A stretch of 43,168 nt of DNA, taken from an uncultured bacterium. GTDB taxonomy: Bacteria > Patescibacteriota > Minisyncoccia > UBA6257 > GWB1-50-10. Below are positions 8,225-15,926 of this stretch, in pieces. The translations under genes were made by a program, and so were the position numbers. A model generated the notes under the pieces. It was not told the DNA's origin, made no database searches, and saw only the letters and a program-made list of their open reading frames with translations. The stretch's first letter is position 1. Each line of letters begins with the position of its first letter. The stretch lies in NCBI GenBank assembly GCA_903827975.1, contig CAIKKG010000024.1, positions 64,523 through 107,690 on the forward strand. Reading direction: 5' to 3'.

Positions 8225-10663
8225 TTACTTCATTGTACCCCATTTTTTCCCTATTTTCATTTCAGTTGTTAGAGGTACCGAGATTGGGTATATACCCTCC
8301 ATTATGGATTTGAGGCGGGGTGCGAGTGTTTCAACAAACTCATCTTTAATCTCAAAAAGTAATTCATCGTGGATGGATAATAAAAGAAATGCGGAGTCTT
8401 TTGTTTTTACATTATTTTCCAACTCTTTTTCACAGGCAATCATTGCCATTTTCAATATGTCAGCGCCAAGTCCCTGTAGTGGCATATTAATTGCCGCTCT
8501 CTCAAATTCACCAAAAGCCCCATCCTTTGAAAACCATCGTTTTCTCCCATTTTCATTTTCAACAAACCCATTTTTTTTCATCTCAGTTTTTATATGCTCC
8601 TGCCATATTCCAACTTTTGGAAATGCGCGAAAATACTCAGCTATAAATTTCTTAGATTCATCAAGTGAAAACCCACTTGTTTTTGAAAATAAGCGAGGTC
8701 CCATACCATAAATAATTCCAAAATTTAAAGTCTTACCAATACGCCTTTGTTTCTCATCAATCTCATTTAAAGGTATTCCAAAAACCATAGAGGCTGTTAG
8801 TGTGTGAATATCGGACCCACTCATAAAAGCGGATGTAAGGGTCTCATCACGCGAAACATGAGCTAACAAACGAAGTTCGAGTTGAGAGTAATCAAGTGAC
8901 AAAAGGGTGAATCCATCAGTTGAGTGAAATGAGTCCCGTAAGTTTTTTGCCCAACGTCCGCCATTTGGAATATTTTGAAGGTTCGGTTTTTCTGAGGAAA
9001 GACGACCAGTTCCCGTGCCTGTTTGTAGATATGTTGTGTGAATTCTTCCGTCCAACAAAGCGGCCTCTTGTAGCGGAATTAAAAAACCCGAATATATTTT
9101 GAAGGTCTCTCTATATTGAATAATTAATTGGACAACTGGGTGCGCATCAACTAGCTCTGTAAGAATGTCTATCCCGGTTTTTCTTTGTCCGGTGGTTGTT
9201 CTTTTTTTGTTGCGTGTTTCTAGTTTTAAGCGCTCAAACAAAACCTCGCTTATCTGCTGAGGCGAGTTTATGTTAAAAGCCCCACCCGCGGACGAGTAAA
9301 TTTTTTCCTCCAAATCAATTAGTTCTTTTTTAATTTCAATACCAAGTTCTGAAATAACACCCTCATCTAAAGAAATTCCCCGTATTTCCATTTCTGCCAA
9401 AACACGAATAAGTGGCATCTCAATCTCATAAAAAACCTTCTCAAGATTATTGGATTCTATCTTCTCTCTGAAAAAAACAAAAAGTTTTTCTAATGCAACC
9501 AATTTTTCTAACGGACCACCAAGAATTTGTTCGGCCAATTCTTCAAAAGAAAGGTCCTTGTCGTCAGGGTTTGTAAGCCAGGCGGCTATGTGAATATCAA
9601 AAAAAGGGTCTTTTATTTCAACACCTGCTTTTGAAAACTCTTTTAATAATAACTTACAATCGTAAGCCACTTTTGTTTTCGAACTTATTAATTTCTCACC
9701 CAACCTATTCGAGTCTTCTGTGCCAGATAAGAAAACAAAATTATTTTCTTCAAAAACAAGACCAAGTCCTTGTTGTGGAATAACCTTTTGAAATTTCTGT
9801 TTTATCTTCTGTTTTGATCCAGCCATACTATCAAACCCTAGGCTCAGGAAATATTCAGACAAAACAACGTCGTCTGGTTTTTTATAAACCAAATCATCAA
9901 GTGATACTGTTATAGGTGTTTCTTTGTGTATTGTTGAAAGTTCTTTTGAGAAGAAAGCATCCTTTTTGTAAGGAAGAAATTTTTTGGCTAATTTGTGGGT
10001 TTCTGTCATTGAGGTATAGAGATTCTCAATGGTTCCAAACTCTTTTAGTGCCTCAAGTGCTGTTTTAGGCCCAACACCTGGAATGCCCGGGATATTGTCT
10101 GATGGGTCACCAACAAGACCTTTGTAATCGGTCATTTGTTCTGGGTTAAGTCCATATCTTTCTCTAACAGCGTCTGCGTCGTAGGTTATTGTCTCACTTA
10201 TTCCTTTTTTTGGAGCCCTAACAACAACGTGTTTATTTTTGACAAGTTGAAGCGTGTCCATATCTCCAGTGAGAATTGTTATTGTGAGGTCTTCATCATT
10301 ACCAAATTTAGTTGCTAGAGTCCCGATTATGTCATCACCCTCATACCCAGCAAGTTCAAAACAAGGAATATTTAATTTTGCAAAAAGTTCACGAGCTTTT
10401 ATAAGTTGAGAGACCAACTCATCAGGCGCTTTTGGGCGCTGAGCTTTATAACCATCAAACATTTCTTTTCGAAATGTTGGTTCCGGCCTATCAAATGCGG
10501 CCGCAACATAATCAGGTTCATGTTCGCGCATTGTTTTCATTAGTGCTCGTGTAAGTCCGTAAATAGCGCCTATTGGTTCTCCCGATGGGGTGGTAAGTGG
10601 GGGTATTGCATGAAAAGAACGGTGAATAAGTGCGTGCGCATCAATAAGAAGCAATGTCTTCAT
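8225..10663 (-). CDS. polA: DNA polymerase I with an apparently inactive proofreading domain
   Basis: Pol I fills gaps and removes RNA primers. The 812-residue protein has an N-terminal 5'-3' exonuclease domain (LLIDAHALIHRSFHA, ELAGYEGDDIIGTLA, GDPSDNIPGIPGVGPKTA), a shortened middle domain, and an intact polymerase domain: motif A DYSQLELRLLAHVS, O-helix RRIGKTLNFGIIYGMG, motif C SIHDELLFE. In the middle domain I do not find the DxE metal-binding motif of the 3'-5' exonuclease (the region reads NNFVFLSGTEDSN), so proofreading is probably lost, as in several other bacterial Pol I enzymes. A TAAAAT box ends 7 nt before the ATG, suggesting a leaderless transcript. Confidence 0.96.
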   Translation of the reverse strand: MKTLLLIDAHALIHRSFHAIPPLTTPSGEPIGAIYGLTRALMKTMREHEPDYVAAAFDRPEPTFRKEMFDGYKAQRPKAPDELVSQLIKARELFAKLNIPCFELAGYEGDDIIGTLATKFGNDEDLTITILTGDMDTLQLVKNKHVVVRAPKKGISETITYDADAVRERYGLNPEQMTDYKGLVGDPSDNIPGIPGVGPKTALEALKEFGTIENLYTSMTETHKLAKKFLPYKKDAFFSKELSTIHKETPITVSLDDLVYKKPDDVVLSEYFLSLGFDSMAGSKQKIKQKFQKVIPQQGLGLVFEENNFVFLSGTEDSNRLGEKLISSKTKVAYDCKLLLKEFSKAGVEIKDPFFDIHIAAWLTNPDDKDLSFEELAEQILGGPLEKLVALEKLFVFFREKIESNNLEKVFYEIEMPLIRVLAEMEIRGISLDEGVISELGIEIKKELIDLEEKIYSSAGGAFNINSPQQISEVLFERLKLETRNKKRTTTGQRKTGIDILTELVDAHPVVQLIIQYRETFKIYSGFLIPLQEAALLDGRIHTTYLQTGTGTGRLSSEKPNLQNIPNGGRWAKNLRDSFHSTDGFTLLSLDYSQLELRLLAHVSRDETLTSAFMSGSDIHTLTASMVFGIPLNEIDEKQRRIGKTLNFGIIYGMGPRLFSKTSGFSLDESKKFIAEYFRAFPKVGIWQEHIKTEMKKNGFVENENGRKRWFSKDGAFGEFERAAINMPLQGLGADILKMAMIACEKELENNVKTKDSAFLLLSIHDELLFEIKDEFVETLAPRLKSIMEGIYPISVPLTTEMKIGKKWGTMK

Positions 10664-10670
10664 AAGGTTT

Positions 10671-10676
10671 ATTTTA
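10671..10676 (-). promoter_or_regulatory. -10 box of polA (leaderless)
   Basis: TAAAAT on the minus strand ends 7 nt before the polA ATG at 10663, which puts the expected transcription start at or next to the start codon. Confidence 0.5.
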
Positions 10677-10707
10677 CTATTTATAAACGGTTATGAACAA
10701 TAAAAAA

Positions 10708-10725
10708 CCCCGCCGATAGGCGGGG
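10708..10725 (-). terminator. Terminator after the 10730-11047 gene
   Basis: CCCCGCC/GGCGGGG closes a four-base loop and on the minus strand is followed by a six-T run. It ends the unknown gene whose stop codon is at 10730. Confidence 0.85.
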
Positions 10726-10729
10726 ATAC

Positions 10730-11047
10730 TTATCTCATGGGTTTGAGGTCTCTAATAATCGCGAACGTGATGCAGCTGGCCACTAACTCGCGGATTGTGT
10801 CTTTTACGTCCCCAGCATAGTGGACGTACTTGAAAAGCTCTTTTTGTGAGGCCTTCACCGAGCCGAACTCGAAAGAGTCCAGAAGCCCAACAAGTGTACG
10901 AACATTCATCTCACCAACCTCTCCATAGAGGACGTCGTGAAATACAAGTTCCGCAGCTTTTTCACGACTCAGGTCCTTGGTCCACTCAGCATAATTGTTC
11001 TTATGCGCGAGGTGGGTCACAAGTCTTTGGCTATTTATTCGCCCCAT
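10730..11047 (-). CDS. Unknown 105-residue protein, isolated unit with strong Shine-Dalgarno
   Basis: I do not recognise this protein. It begins MGRINSQRLVTHLAHKNN and ends ITFAIIRDLKPMR; it looks soluble, alpha-helical and of mixed charge. It is transcribed alone from a TTGACT/TATTAT promoter (11090-11117) with a leader of about 35 nt containing a small TGCA/TGCA hairpin and an AAGGAG Shine-Dalgarno (11054-11059) 6 nt before the ATG, and it ends in its own terminator. Its base composition is visibly richer in G+C than its neighbours. Promoter style, Shine-Dalgarno and composition are shared with the genes at 14782, 15476 and 30136. Confidence 0.75.
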   Translation of the reverse strand: MGRINSQRLVTHLAHKNNYAEWTKDLSREKAAELVFHDVLYGEVGEMNVRTLVGLLDSFEFGSVKASQKELFKYVHYAGDVKDTIRELVASCITFAIIRDLKPMR

Positions 11048-11089
11048 GCTTCACTCCTTTTCAAATGCACAAAAATGCAGTGCTGTGAA

Positions 11090-11117
11090 ATAATACAATT
11101 TTTGGAGAAAAAGTCAA
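11090..11117 (-). promoter_or_regulatory. TTGACT promoter of the 10730-11047 gene
   Basis: TTGACT (11112-11117) and TATTAT (11090-11095) are 16 nt apart. The sequence TTGACTTTTTC is shared with the promoter at 30722-30750. Confidence 0.75.
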
Positions 11118-11129
11118 CTTAAAAAACTC

Positions 11130-11582
11130 CTACACACCAGAGACCCTTAGAGAACGATCACTCTCTTTTTTTCCATAAGAGAATGTTACAGATGCTGCAC
11201 CACGCAATAAAGGGCTTTTTATGTTTTCAGCCCACTCAATAAGAATAATATTATTTGGATTTTTTATAATCTCAATAAAGCCAAGCGGATTCATATCTTT
11301 AATTTGTTTCATTCTATATGCATCAATGTGATATAGATTTTTATAACCACCATGTTTTGTTATGTGACGTTTCATGATTACAAAAGTTGGACTGGTAATT
11401 CGGCGGGTGATGCCCAGTGTTTTTGCAAACCCTTGTGTGAATGTTGTTTTTCCAGCTCCCAAGTCACCGTTTAATTTGATAACAAAAGCCCCAGCTTTTT
11501 TGTGTGGAGCCGAGATAATTTTTTCAGCAAGCGAGGCGGCAAAGAATTTTGTTTCTTTTTCTGAGGAACTTTTTAAAACCAT
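11130..11582 (-). CDS. tsaE: tRNA threonylcarbamoyladenosine biosynthesis ATPase TsaE
   Basis: TsaE is the P-loop ATPase that supports the TsaB-TsaD complex in making t6A at position 37 of ANN-decoding tRNAs. The 150-residue protein has the family hallmarks: Walker A LNGDLGAGKTTFTQG (P-loop GDLGAGKT), TSPTFVIMKRH, the YHIDAYRM segment with its conserved D-x-YR, and a C-terminal ILIEWAENI Walker B-like strand. Length is normal. It starts 2 nt after the ruvB stop, so the two genes probably form one transcript. Confidence 0.93.
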   Translation of the reverse strand: MVLKSSSEKETKFFAASLAEKIISAPHKKAGAFVIKLNGDLGAGKTTFTQGFAKTLGITRRITSPTFVIMKRHITKHGGYKNLYHIDAYRMKQIKDMNPLGFIEIIKNPNNIILIEWAENIKSPLLRGAASVTFSYGKKESDRSLRVSGV

Positions 11583-11584
11583 TT

Positions 11585-12592
11585 TTAAATAAGACTACTT
11601 TTCTTTTTTAATCCAAGGTGCTCATATGCAAGGTCTGTTGTTGTTCGTCCGGCCGGGGTTCTATTTAACAATCCTAATTTCATAAGAAATGGCTCATATA
11701 CATCCTCGATTGTTCCAGGGTCTTCGTTTAATGCCGCGCCAAGAGCTTTTAATCCTGCTGGGCCACCACCAAATTTTTCAATAATTGCGATTAGTAATTG
11801 CCTGTCTGTTCTATCAAGTCCGAGCGAGTCAATTTCTAATAAATCTAAAGTTTTTCTAACAGCCTCCTCGTTTATTACATTATTTAAATATATCTGAGCG
11901 TAGTCGCGTGCGCGTTTTAACAAGCGGTTTGCTGAGCGAGGTGTAAAACGCGATGCCTCAGATATTAGTTTTGTTGCCTCAGGAAGAATCGAGACGTTTA
12001 ATAATTTTGCCGAGCGAAGAATTATGCGCTCAAGATCTTCTGGTGTGTAGTAGTCCAATCTAAATGTCGCGCCAAAACGTGAACGAAGCGGAGCCGATAG
12101 GAGATTAGCTTTTGTTGTTGCCGCTATTATTGTGAAAGGGGGTAGATCTAGAGAGAAGGTTCTTGCTGATGGGCCCTTCCCAACAATAAGGTGAAGTTTT
12201 CTACTTTCCATTGCAGGATAAAGAATTTCCTCAACCATTGTGTTTACTCTATGAGCCTCATCAATGAAAAGGATTTCATTTGGTTCAAGGTTTGTAAGTA
12301 GTGCGGCTATGTCACCAGTTTTTTCTAGCGCGGGACCGGATGTAGATTTTATATTCGCACCCATCTCTTTTCCAACAAGATAAGCGAGTGTTGTTTTGCC
12401 AAGACCAGGTTGGCCGTAAAACAAAAGGTGGTCGCATGTTTCTCCACGTCCTTTTGCTGCGTCAACAATAAGGCGAAGATTGTTTTTTACATTCTCCTGA
12501 CCAACATAGTCTTCCCATCTAGATGGGCGAAGAGATAGATCAAAATTTACTTCTTCAACCACATCATTTTTTTTCACATCTTTGTTGCTCAT
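11585..12592 (-). CDS. ruvB: Holliday junction branch migration helicase RuvB
   Basis: RuvB is the hexameric AAA+ motor that drives branch migration with RuvA. The 335-residue protein shows LRPSRWEDYVGQENVKNNL, Walker A GQPGLGKTTLAYL, Walker B ILFIDEAHRVN, sensor 1 TIIAATTKANLLSAPLRSRFG with the arginine finger, and the C-terminal winged helix GGGPAGLKALGAALNEDPGT. Length is typical. The gene starts with ATG at 12592 and is followed by tsaE. ruvC and ruvA are elsewhere in the window, so the usual ruvAB pair is split. Confidence 0.98.
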   Translation of the reverse strand: MSNKDVKKNDVVEEVNFDLSLRPSRWEDYVGQENVKNNLRLIVDAAKGRGETCDHLLFYGQPGLGKTTLAYLVGKEMGANIKSTSGPALEKTGDIAALLTNLEPNEILFIDEAHRVNTMVEEILYPAMESRKLHLIVGKGPSARTFSLDLPPFTIIAATTKANLLSAPLRSRFGATFRLDYYTPEDLERIILRSAKLLNVSILPEATKLISEASRFTPRSANRLLKRARDYAQIYLNNVINEEAVRKTLDLLEIDSLGLDRTDRQLLIAIIEKFGGGPAGLKALGAALNEDPGTIEDVYEPFLMKLGLLNRTPAGRTTTDLAYEHLGLKKKSSLI

Positions 12593-12696
12593 AGTCTTTT
12601 GTACAATTTAAGTTTGTGCCATTTCATCTGTTTCTGCAAACAGCCAACACTAAACCAATAACAAAAACCGCCATTTTCAGGAAAATTAATAAAAAA

Positions 12697-12713
12697 CCGC
12701 CTAAAATAGGCGG
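12697..12713 (-). terminator. Minus-strand terminator upstream of ruvB
   Basis: CCGCCTA/TAGGCGG closes an AAA loop and on the minus strand is followed by a T-run. It would stop minus-strand transcripts coming from pilB, which would then carry an antisense copy of the structured RNA as a 3' tail. Confidence 0.7.
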
Positions 12714-12724
12714 GGAAGCGAGGG

Positions 12725-12755
12725 TTGACAAAAAAGTTGTTCTGTGACAGAATAA
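12725..12755 (+). promoter_or_regulatory. Consensus -35 promoter of the structured RNA
   Basis: TTGACA (12725-12730) is followed about 18-19 nt later by AGAATAA (12749-12755). Predicted transcription start is near 12761, just before the closing helix of the RNA. Confidence 0.6.
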
Positions 12756-12760
12756 CCACC

Positions 12761-12937
12761 AGAGATCCTGAATTGGATTCTGTGGGCATTCGGATTATTT
12801 CTTAGACCTTAGGATTGTTTGGCTTCGGCTGGATGACTCCTCGGAAACATCCGTTCCTCTCTTAAACTACATTTAAGAAAGGTTTTTCAAATGCCTTATG
12901 GGCGCCCTGCCCACAGAATTTAGTTCGGGATTTTTTA
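12761..12937 (+). ncRNA. Structured non-coding RNA of unassigned class (6S RNA-like shape)
   Basis: The gap between ruvB and pilB has no convincing gene. It contains a 22-bp helix between 12767-12788 and 12908-12929, uninterrupted if four G-U pairs are allowed. Those four pairs become A-C mismatches on the minus strand, so the RNA is read from the plus strand. A TTGACA promoter precedes it and six T residues follow the 3' side of the helix, so the helix can act as its own terminator. The interior (about 119 nt) holds smaller hairpins, for example GGATG/CATCC and TCTTAAA/TTTAAGA. Size (about 170 nt) and rod-like closure resemble 6S RNA, but I cannot confirm that; it lacks the SRP RNA tetraloop region and RNase P core motifs. 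Confidence 0.65.
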
Positions 12938-14629
12938 TTACCCCGAAAGTAAGGCACCTGACAGCCACTCAACAACACCTGTTGTCCTTTCTACTTCTGC
13001 AATACTAGTAACCCCAGATATAACTTTCAAAATACCATCTTCTTGCATTGTAACCATTCCTTGCGCTCTTGCCAATGTGAATAACTCTGTTTCGGACGGT
13101 GTGTGATAAATTGAGTCACGTATCTCACTGGTAATCTGGAAAAGTTCAAAAATTGATATACGCCCACGGTAACCAATATTGCCGCACTCAGTACACCCCT
13201 TTTTTTCGTAGATGGTAAAATCAGCATAATGGGTTTTGTCTACGCGTGTAGGTAGTTCAGATATAAACTTTTTAATCCTTTCATTTAGTTCCGTTGGTAT
13301 TTCTTTTTTAACCTTACATTTCGGGCAGAGTACGCGCGCTAGACGTTGAGCAATAACAAGATTGAGAGATGGCGCTAATATGTTTGGTTTTGCACCTAAA
13401 TCAATAAAACGCGGAATCGCACCAAGAGCGTCGTTTGTGTGGAGTGTTGAGAAAACAAGGTGGCCGGTGAGTGCGGCATTCACAGCAATCTCAGCAGTCT
13501 CTTTGTCACGAATTTCACCAATAAGAATAACGTTTGGATCTTGTCGAAGAATTGAACGAAGTCCGCTAGCGAAGGTGTAATTTACATCAGCATTAACTTG
13601 TGTTTGAGAAATCCCTTCAAGGTGATACTCAATAGGATCTTCAACTGTGATGATTTTAATTTCCGGAGAATAAACATTTTTTAAGAAGGCATAGAGAGTT
13701 GTTGTTTTTCCAGAGCCGGTTGGGCCAGTAGTAAGAATTAAACCGTTCGGTTTTACAATTTCTTTTTTTACAATATCAAGATCGTCAGAACGCCAACCAA
13801 GATCTACAAGGTTTACCTTGAGAGCTAGTGGATCCAAGATACGCATAACAACTGTTTCTCCAAACTCGGATGGGATGATGGATGTACGAATCTCGATATC
13901 TCTATTTGCTAGACCAACTGTGAAGCGACCATCCTGCGGCTCATCCATCACATTAAGTTTTAAATTAGAAAGAAGTTTTATGCGCATCACAATAGAGCGA
14001 TATGTGTGCATATTAAATTTTGCATATACTGAGTGTAGTATTCCGTCTATGCGGAAGCGCAATAAACCAAACTCTTGATTTGGTTCCATGTGTATATCAG
14101 ATGATTTTAGAGCCATGGAGCCACCAAGAATAATTTCCAAAAGTTTTGAAACAAGCGGACTTTTGAAGTCAGTAAATTCCTGATCCAACATCTCTATGGT
14201 TTTTATCTTTTCAAAAAGCTCCGCTAAACGCTCCTTATCTATGTTTACCTGACCGCTTATTTCCTTCGCTTCGTCTTGTACATACCGATAGTAACTCCAA
14301 GCATGTTCAAGACTAACTACTGACACAACAAAAATCTGAACCTCGTATTTCTTTTTTAACTCATCAATAACAGCAATGGCTGAAGGCATACTCGGGTCAA
14401 AAGCACCAATAAAAAGCTTTTTTCGTAGAAGTTGGAATGGTACGAGTTTGGCTTCTCTAGCAACCTCGGCTTTCACTAGTGCCATAGCCCTAATTTCTGT
14501 GGGAATTTTAACGGAGACTAGATTGAGGTATGGGATATTTAGTGCTAAGGCGCGACGTTTTGCGTCACTTTCCTCTCCCAATATTTTTGCTTTTTTTAAG
14601 CGCTCATCTAAATCACTTTTACTTAACAT
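12938..14629 (-). CDS. pilB: Type IV pilus / type II secretion assembly ATPase (PilB/GspE family)
   Basis: This hexameric cytoplasmic ATPase powers pilus extension or secretion. The 563-residue protein has an N-terminal MshE/GspE-N domain, then Walker A TTGPTGSGKTTTLYAF, the Asp box (ITVEDPIEYHLEGISQTQVN), Walker B with the His box (NVILIGEIRDKETAEIAVNAA, GHLVFSTLHTNDA) and a four-cysteine zinc-binding insert (CPKC and CTEC). All catalytic elements are intact. It is a lone gene here, with no pilC, pilT or pilin beside it. GspE cannot be excluded; PilB is preferred because pili are more common than type II secretion in this group. Confidence 0.9.
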   Translation of the reverse strand: MLSKSDLDERLKKAKILGEESDAKRRALALNIPYLNLVSVKIPTEIRAMALVKAEVAREAKLVPFQLLRKKLFIGAFDPSMPSAIAVIDELKKKYEVQIFVVSVVSLEHAWSYYRYVQDEAKEISGQVNIDKERLAELFEKIKTIEMLDQEFTDFKSPLVSKLLEIILGGSMALKSSDIHMEPNQEFGLLRFRIDGILHSVYAKFNMHTYRSIVMRIKLLSNLKLNVMDEPQDGRFTVGLANRDIEIRTSIIPSEFGETVVMRILDPLALKVNLVDLGWRSDDLDIVKKEIVKPNGLILTTGPTGSGKTTTLYAFLKNVYSPEIKIITVEDPIEYHLEGISQTQVNADVNYTFASGLRSILRQDPNVILIGEIRDKETAEIAVNAALTGHLVFSTLHTNDALGAIPRFIDLGAKPNILAPSLNLVIAQRLARVLCPKCKVKKEIPTELNERIKKFISELPTRVDKTHYADFTIYEKKGCTECGNIGYRGRISIFELFQITSEIRDSIYHTPSETELFTLARAQGMVTMQEDGILKVISGVTSIAEVERTTGVVEWLSGALLSG

Positions 14630-14781
14630 TACTTATAAGTTTACCCTTTTAAGCGTTTATTGAGTAGTGGAAAAACAACCATTGACTAAATCCAAACTAA
14701 ATATCATTCTATACCATAGAACTTTCACTTATAGCACTGGCTTAACTAGTGCATATCGGCCACGGGCCAGAAGGAGATTTT

Positions 14782-15336
14782 ATGAACATTAGAGCGTTAG
14801 CTCTTTTATTTGTAGCACCATTTTTTTTGGGGTGTATTCAGATGCGGGTATACAAGCCTGTTCCTGAAAATATTCCACCTGTTACACGTGTAATAACCTC
14901 AAATCAGACGGTTGTGAGTGTTTCGCTTCCGAACCAAAACCAGGATAAGCAGGTTGTTAAACCAACCGAGGTTAAGCCAACCAGCTCTGGTGTTACTACT
15001 GTAAAAAAAGAAGCGCCCATCCCAGCACCTGTAAAAGCACTACCCACAACTCCTCAAGAGGTTCGTGGTGTTGTTGTCTCTTGTCCAAACACACTCTCTC
15101 GTCTCGTTATTGAGAAGAAAGAGCTTGGGTCTGTCAGGCAGATAGAGTACCTGAACCCAGGGGAGGAGAAGAGGTTTTTACTTTCTTCGAGAAACACAAA
15201 AGACGGAATGGTTCTTATTGCTGCTGGATACACAAAGGAGAGTTGCGGAGATGTTCTTTTGGGGGTTATTTCCAAAAACTTTAATCCACGAGGTATAGAG
15301 CGATGGGCACCACAAAAAGCCGATTTTCATAAGTAA
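14782..15336 (+). CDS. Small predicted lipoprotein with proline-rich linker
   Basis: This 184-residue protein begins MNIRALALLFVAPFFLGC, a short signal peptide with a lipobox-like FLGC. A Pro/Thr/Val/Lys-rich linker follows, then a folded C-terminal region (VVVSCPN ... LIAAGY ... GIERWAPQ). That region resembles the C-terminal part of the next gene product (VVVCPPQ ... VVAYGY ... TRVWSP), so the two are probably distant paralogues. The start is chosen because AAGGAG (14771-14776) lies 5 nt upstream; a frame opening at 14749 is less likely. A TTGACT lies at 14682 but a matching -10 box is unclear. Function unknown; probably membrane-attached on the outer face. Confidence 0.75.
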   Translation: MNIRALALLFVAPFFLGCIQMRVYKPVPENIPPVTRVITSNQTVVSVSLPNQNQDKQVVKPTEVKPTSSGVTTVKKEAPIPAPVKALPTTPQEVRGVVVSCPNTLSRLVIEKKELGSVRQIEYLNPGEEKRFLLSSRNTKDGMVLIAAGYTKESCGDVLLGVISKNFNPRGIERWAPQKADFHK

Positions 15337-15346
15337 TATATAAGTA

Positions 15347-15369
15347 ATGCCCCGCAAACACGGGGCATT
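15347..15369 (+). terminator. Terminator after the first lipoprotein gene
   Basis: AATGCCCCG/CGGGGCATT closes a five-base loop and is followed by a short T-rich stretch. Confidence 0.75.
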
Positions 15370-15386
15370 TTATTACATAATACTAC

Positions 15387-15415
15387 TTGACTTATTCTTA
15401 AAATAATGCTATTTT
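15387..15415 (+). promoter_or_regulatory. TTGACT promoter of the second lipoprotein gene
   Basis: TTGACT (15387-15392) and TATTTT (15410-15415) are exactly 17 nt apart, giving a leader of about 55 nt. The leader ends in a GGCGC/GCGCC hairpin directly before the AAGGAG Shine-Dalgarno. Confidence 0.7.
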
Positions 15416-15475
15416 ATAGACAGTTAGTTTTACAACCCAACCAAATTTTCGGCGCCAATGCGCCAAGGAGATTTT

Positions 15476-15835
15476 ATGTTTAAGACTGCCATTGTTGCAA
15501 TTTTTTCAATAATTTGCACAGGGTGCTTGGTCCCCGTGGCCATGCCTGGCATGTCCATAAGGACGACTGGATTCGCCACAAGCAATGTGCTCGTGGTGGT
15601 CTGCCCTCCCCAATGTATGATGCGCGTTGAGCGTATCACTCCCTGGGGGCGCGAGAGTTTCAGCGTACAGGAGGGGGGGTCTGTCGCCATCCCTGGCGCC
15701 GGCATCTTCGGCGATGCGCCGTTTGTTGTGGTGGCCTACGGCTACCGAAACAACCGCCTCGTCGGGACTCAGACCCTGGAGGTCCGTTTCTACGGAAACG
15801 ACCCCCAGACCAGGGTATGGTCACCATCCTTCTAA
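15476..15835 (+). CDS. Small predicted lipoprotein, markedly GC-rich
   Basis: This 119-residue protein begins MFKTAIVAIFSIICTGC, a signal peptide with a lipobox-like CTGC, followed by a compact beta-rich region. It has the pattern VVVCPPQCM ... VVAYGY ... TRVWSPSF, also recognisable in the product of the previous gene. The sequence is far richer in G+C than the surrounding DNA, with many CGC, GGC and CTG codons, which suggests recent acquisition or special codon use. AAGGAG (15465-15470) sits 5 nt before the ATG; the identical string AAGGAGATTTTATG precedes both lipoprotein genes. Own promoter and terminator. Function unknown. Confidence 0.75.
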   Translation: MFKTAIVAIFSIICTGCLVPVAMPGMSIRTTGFATSNVLVVVCPPQCMMRVERITPWGRESFSVQEGGSVAIPGAGIFGDAPFVVVAYGYRNNRLVGTQTLEVRFYGNDPQTRVWSPSF

Positions 15836-15853
15836 AGGATGGTACAAATCAAA

Positions 15854-15883
15854 CCCCGTTTAGCTGAAATATGCTAAACGGGG
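15854..15883 (+). terminator. Strong terminator after the second lipoprotein gene
   Basis: An 11-bp stem CCCCGTTTAGC/GCTAAACGGGG with an eight-base loop is followed shortly by a seven-T run. Confidence 0.9.
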
Positions 15884-15913
15884 ACTTTTTTTACTCTCTA
15901 TTATATATATGTA

Positions 15914-15919
15914 TATAAT
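15914..15919 (+). promoter_or_regulatory. -10 box of holA (leaderless)
   Basis: A perfect TATAAT ends 7 nt before the ATG at 15927. Confidence 0.6.
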
Positions 15920-15926
15920 AGAGAGA

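Noticed and set aside
12589-12789. Minus-strand frame of 66 codons before ruvB
   Set aside because: It runs through a terminator hairpin and the structured RNA and has no protein-like pattern.
14682-14725. A complete promoter for the first lipoprotein gene
   Set aside because: TTGACT is present at 14682-14687 but no -10 box lies at 16-18 nt, so it is not listed as a feature.
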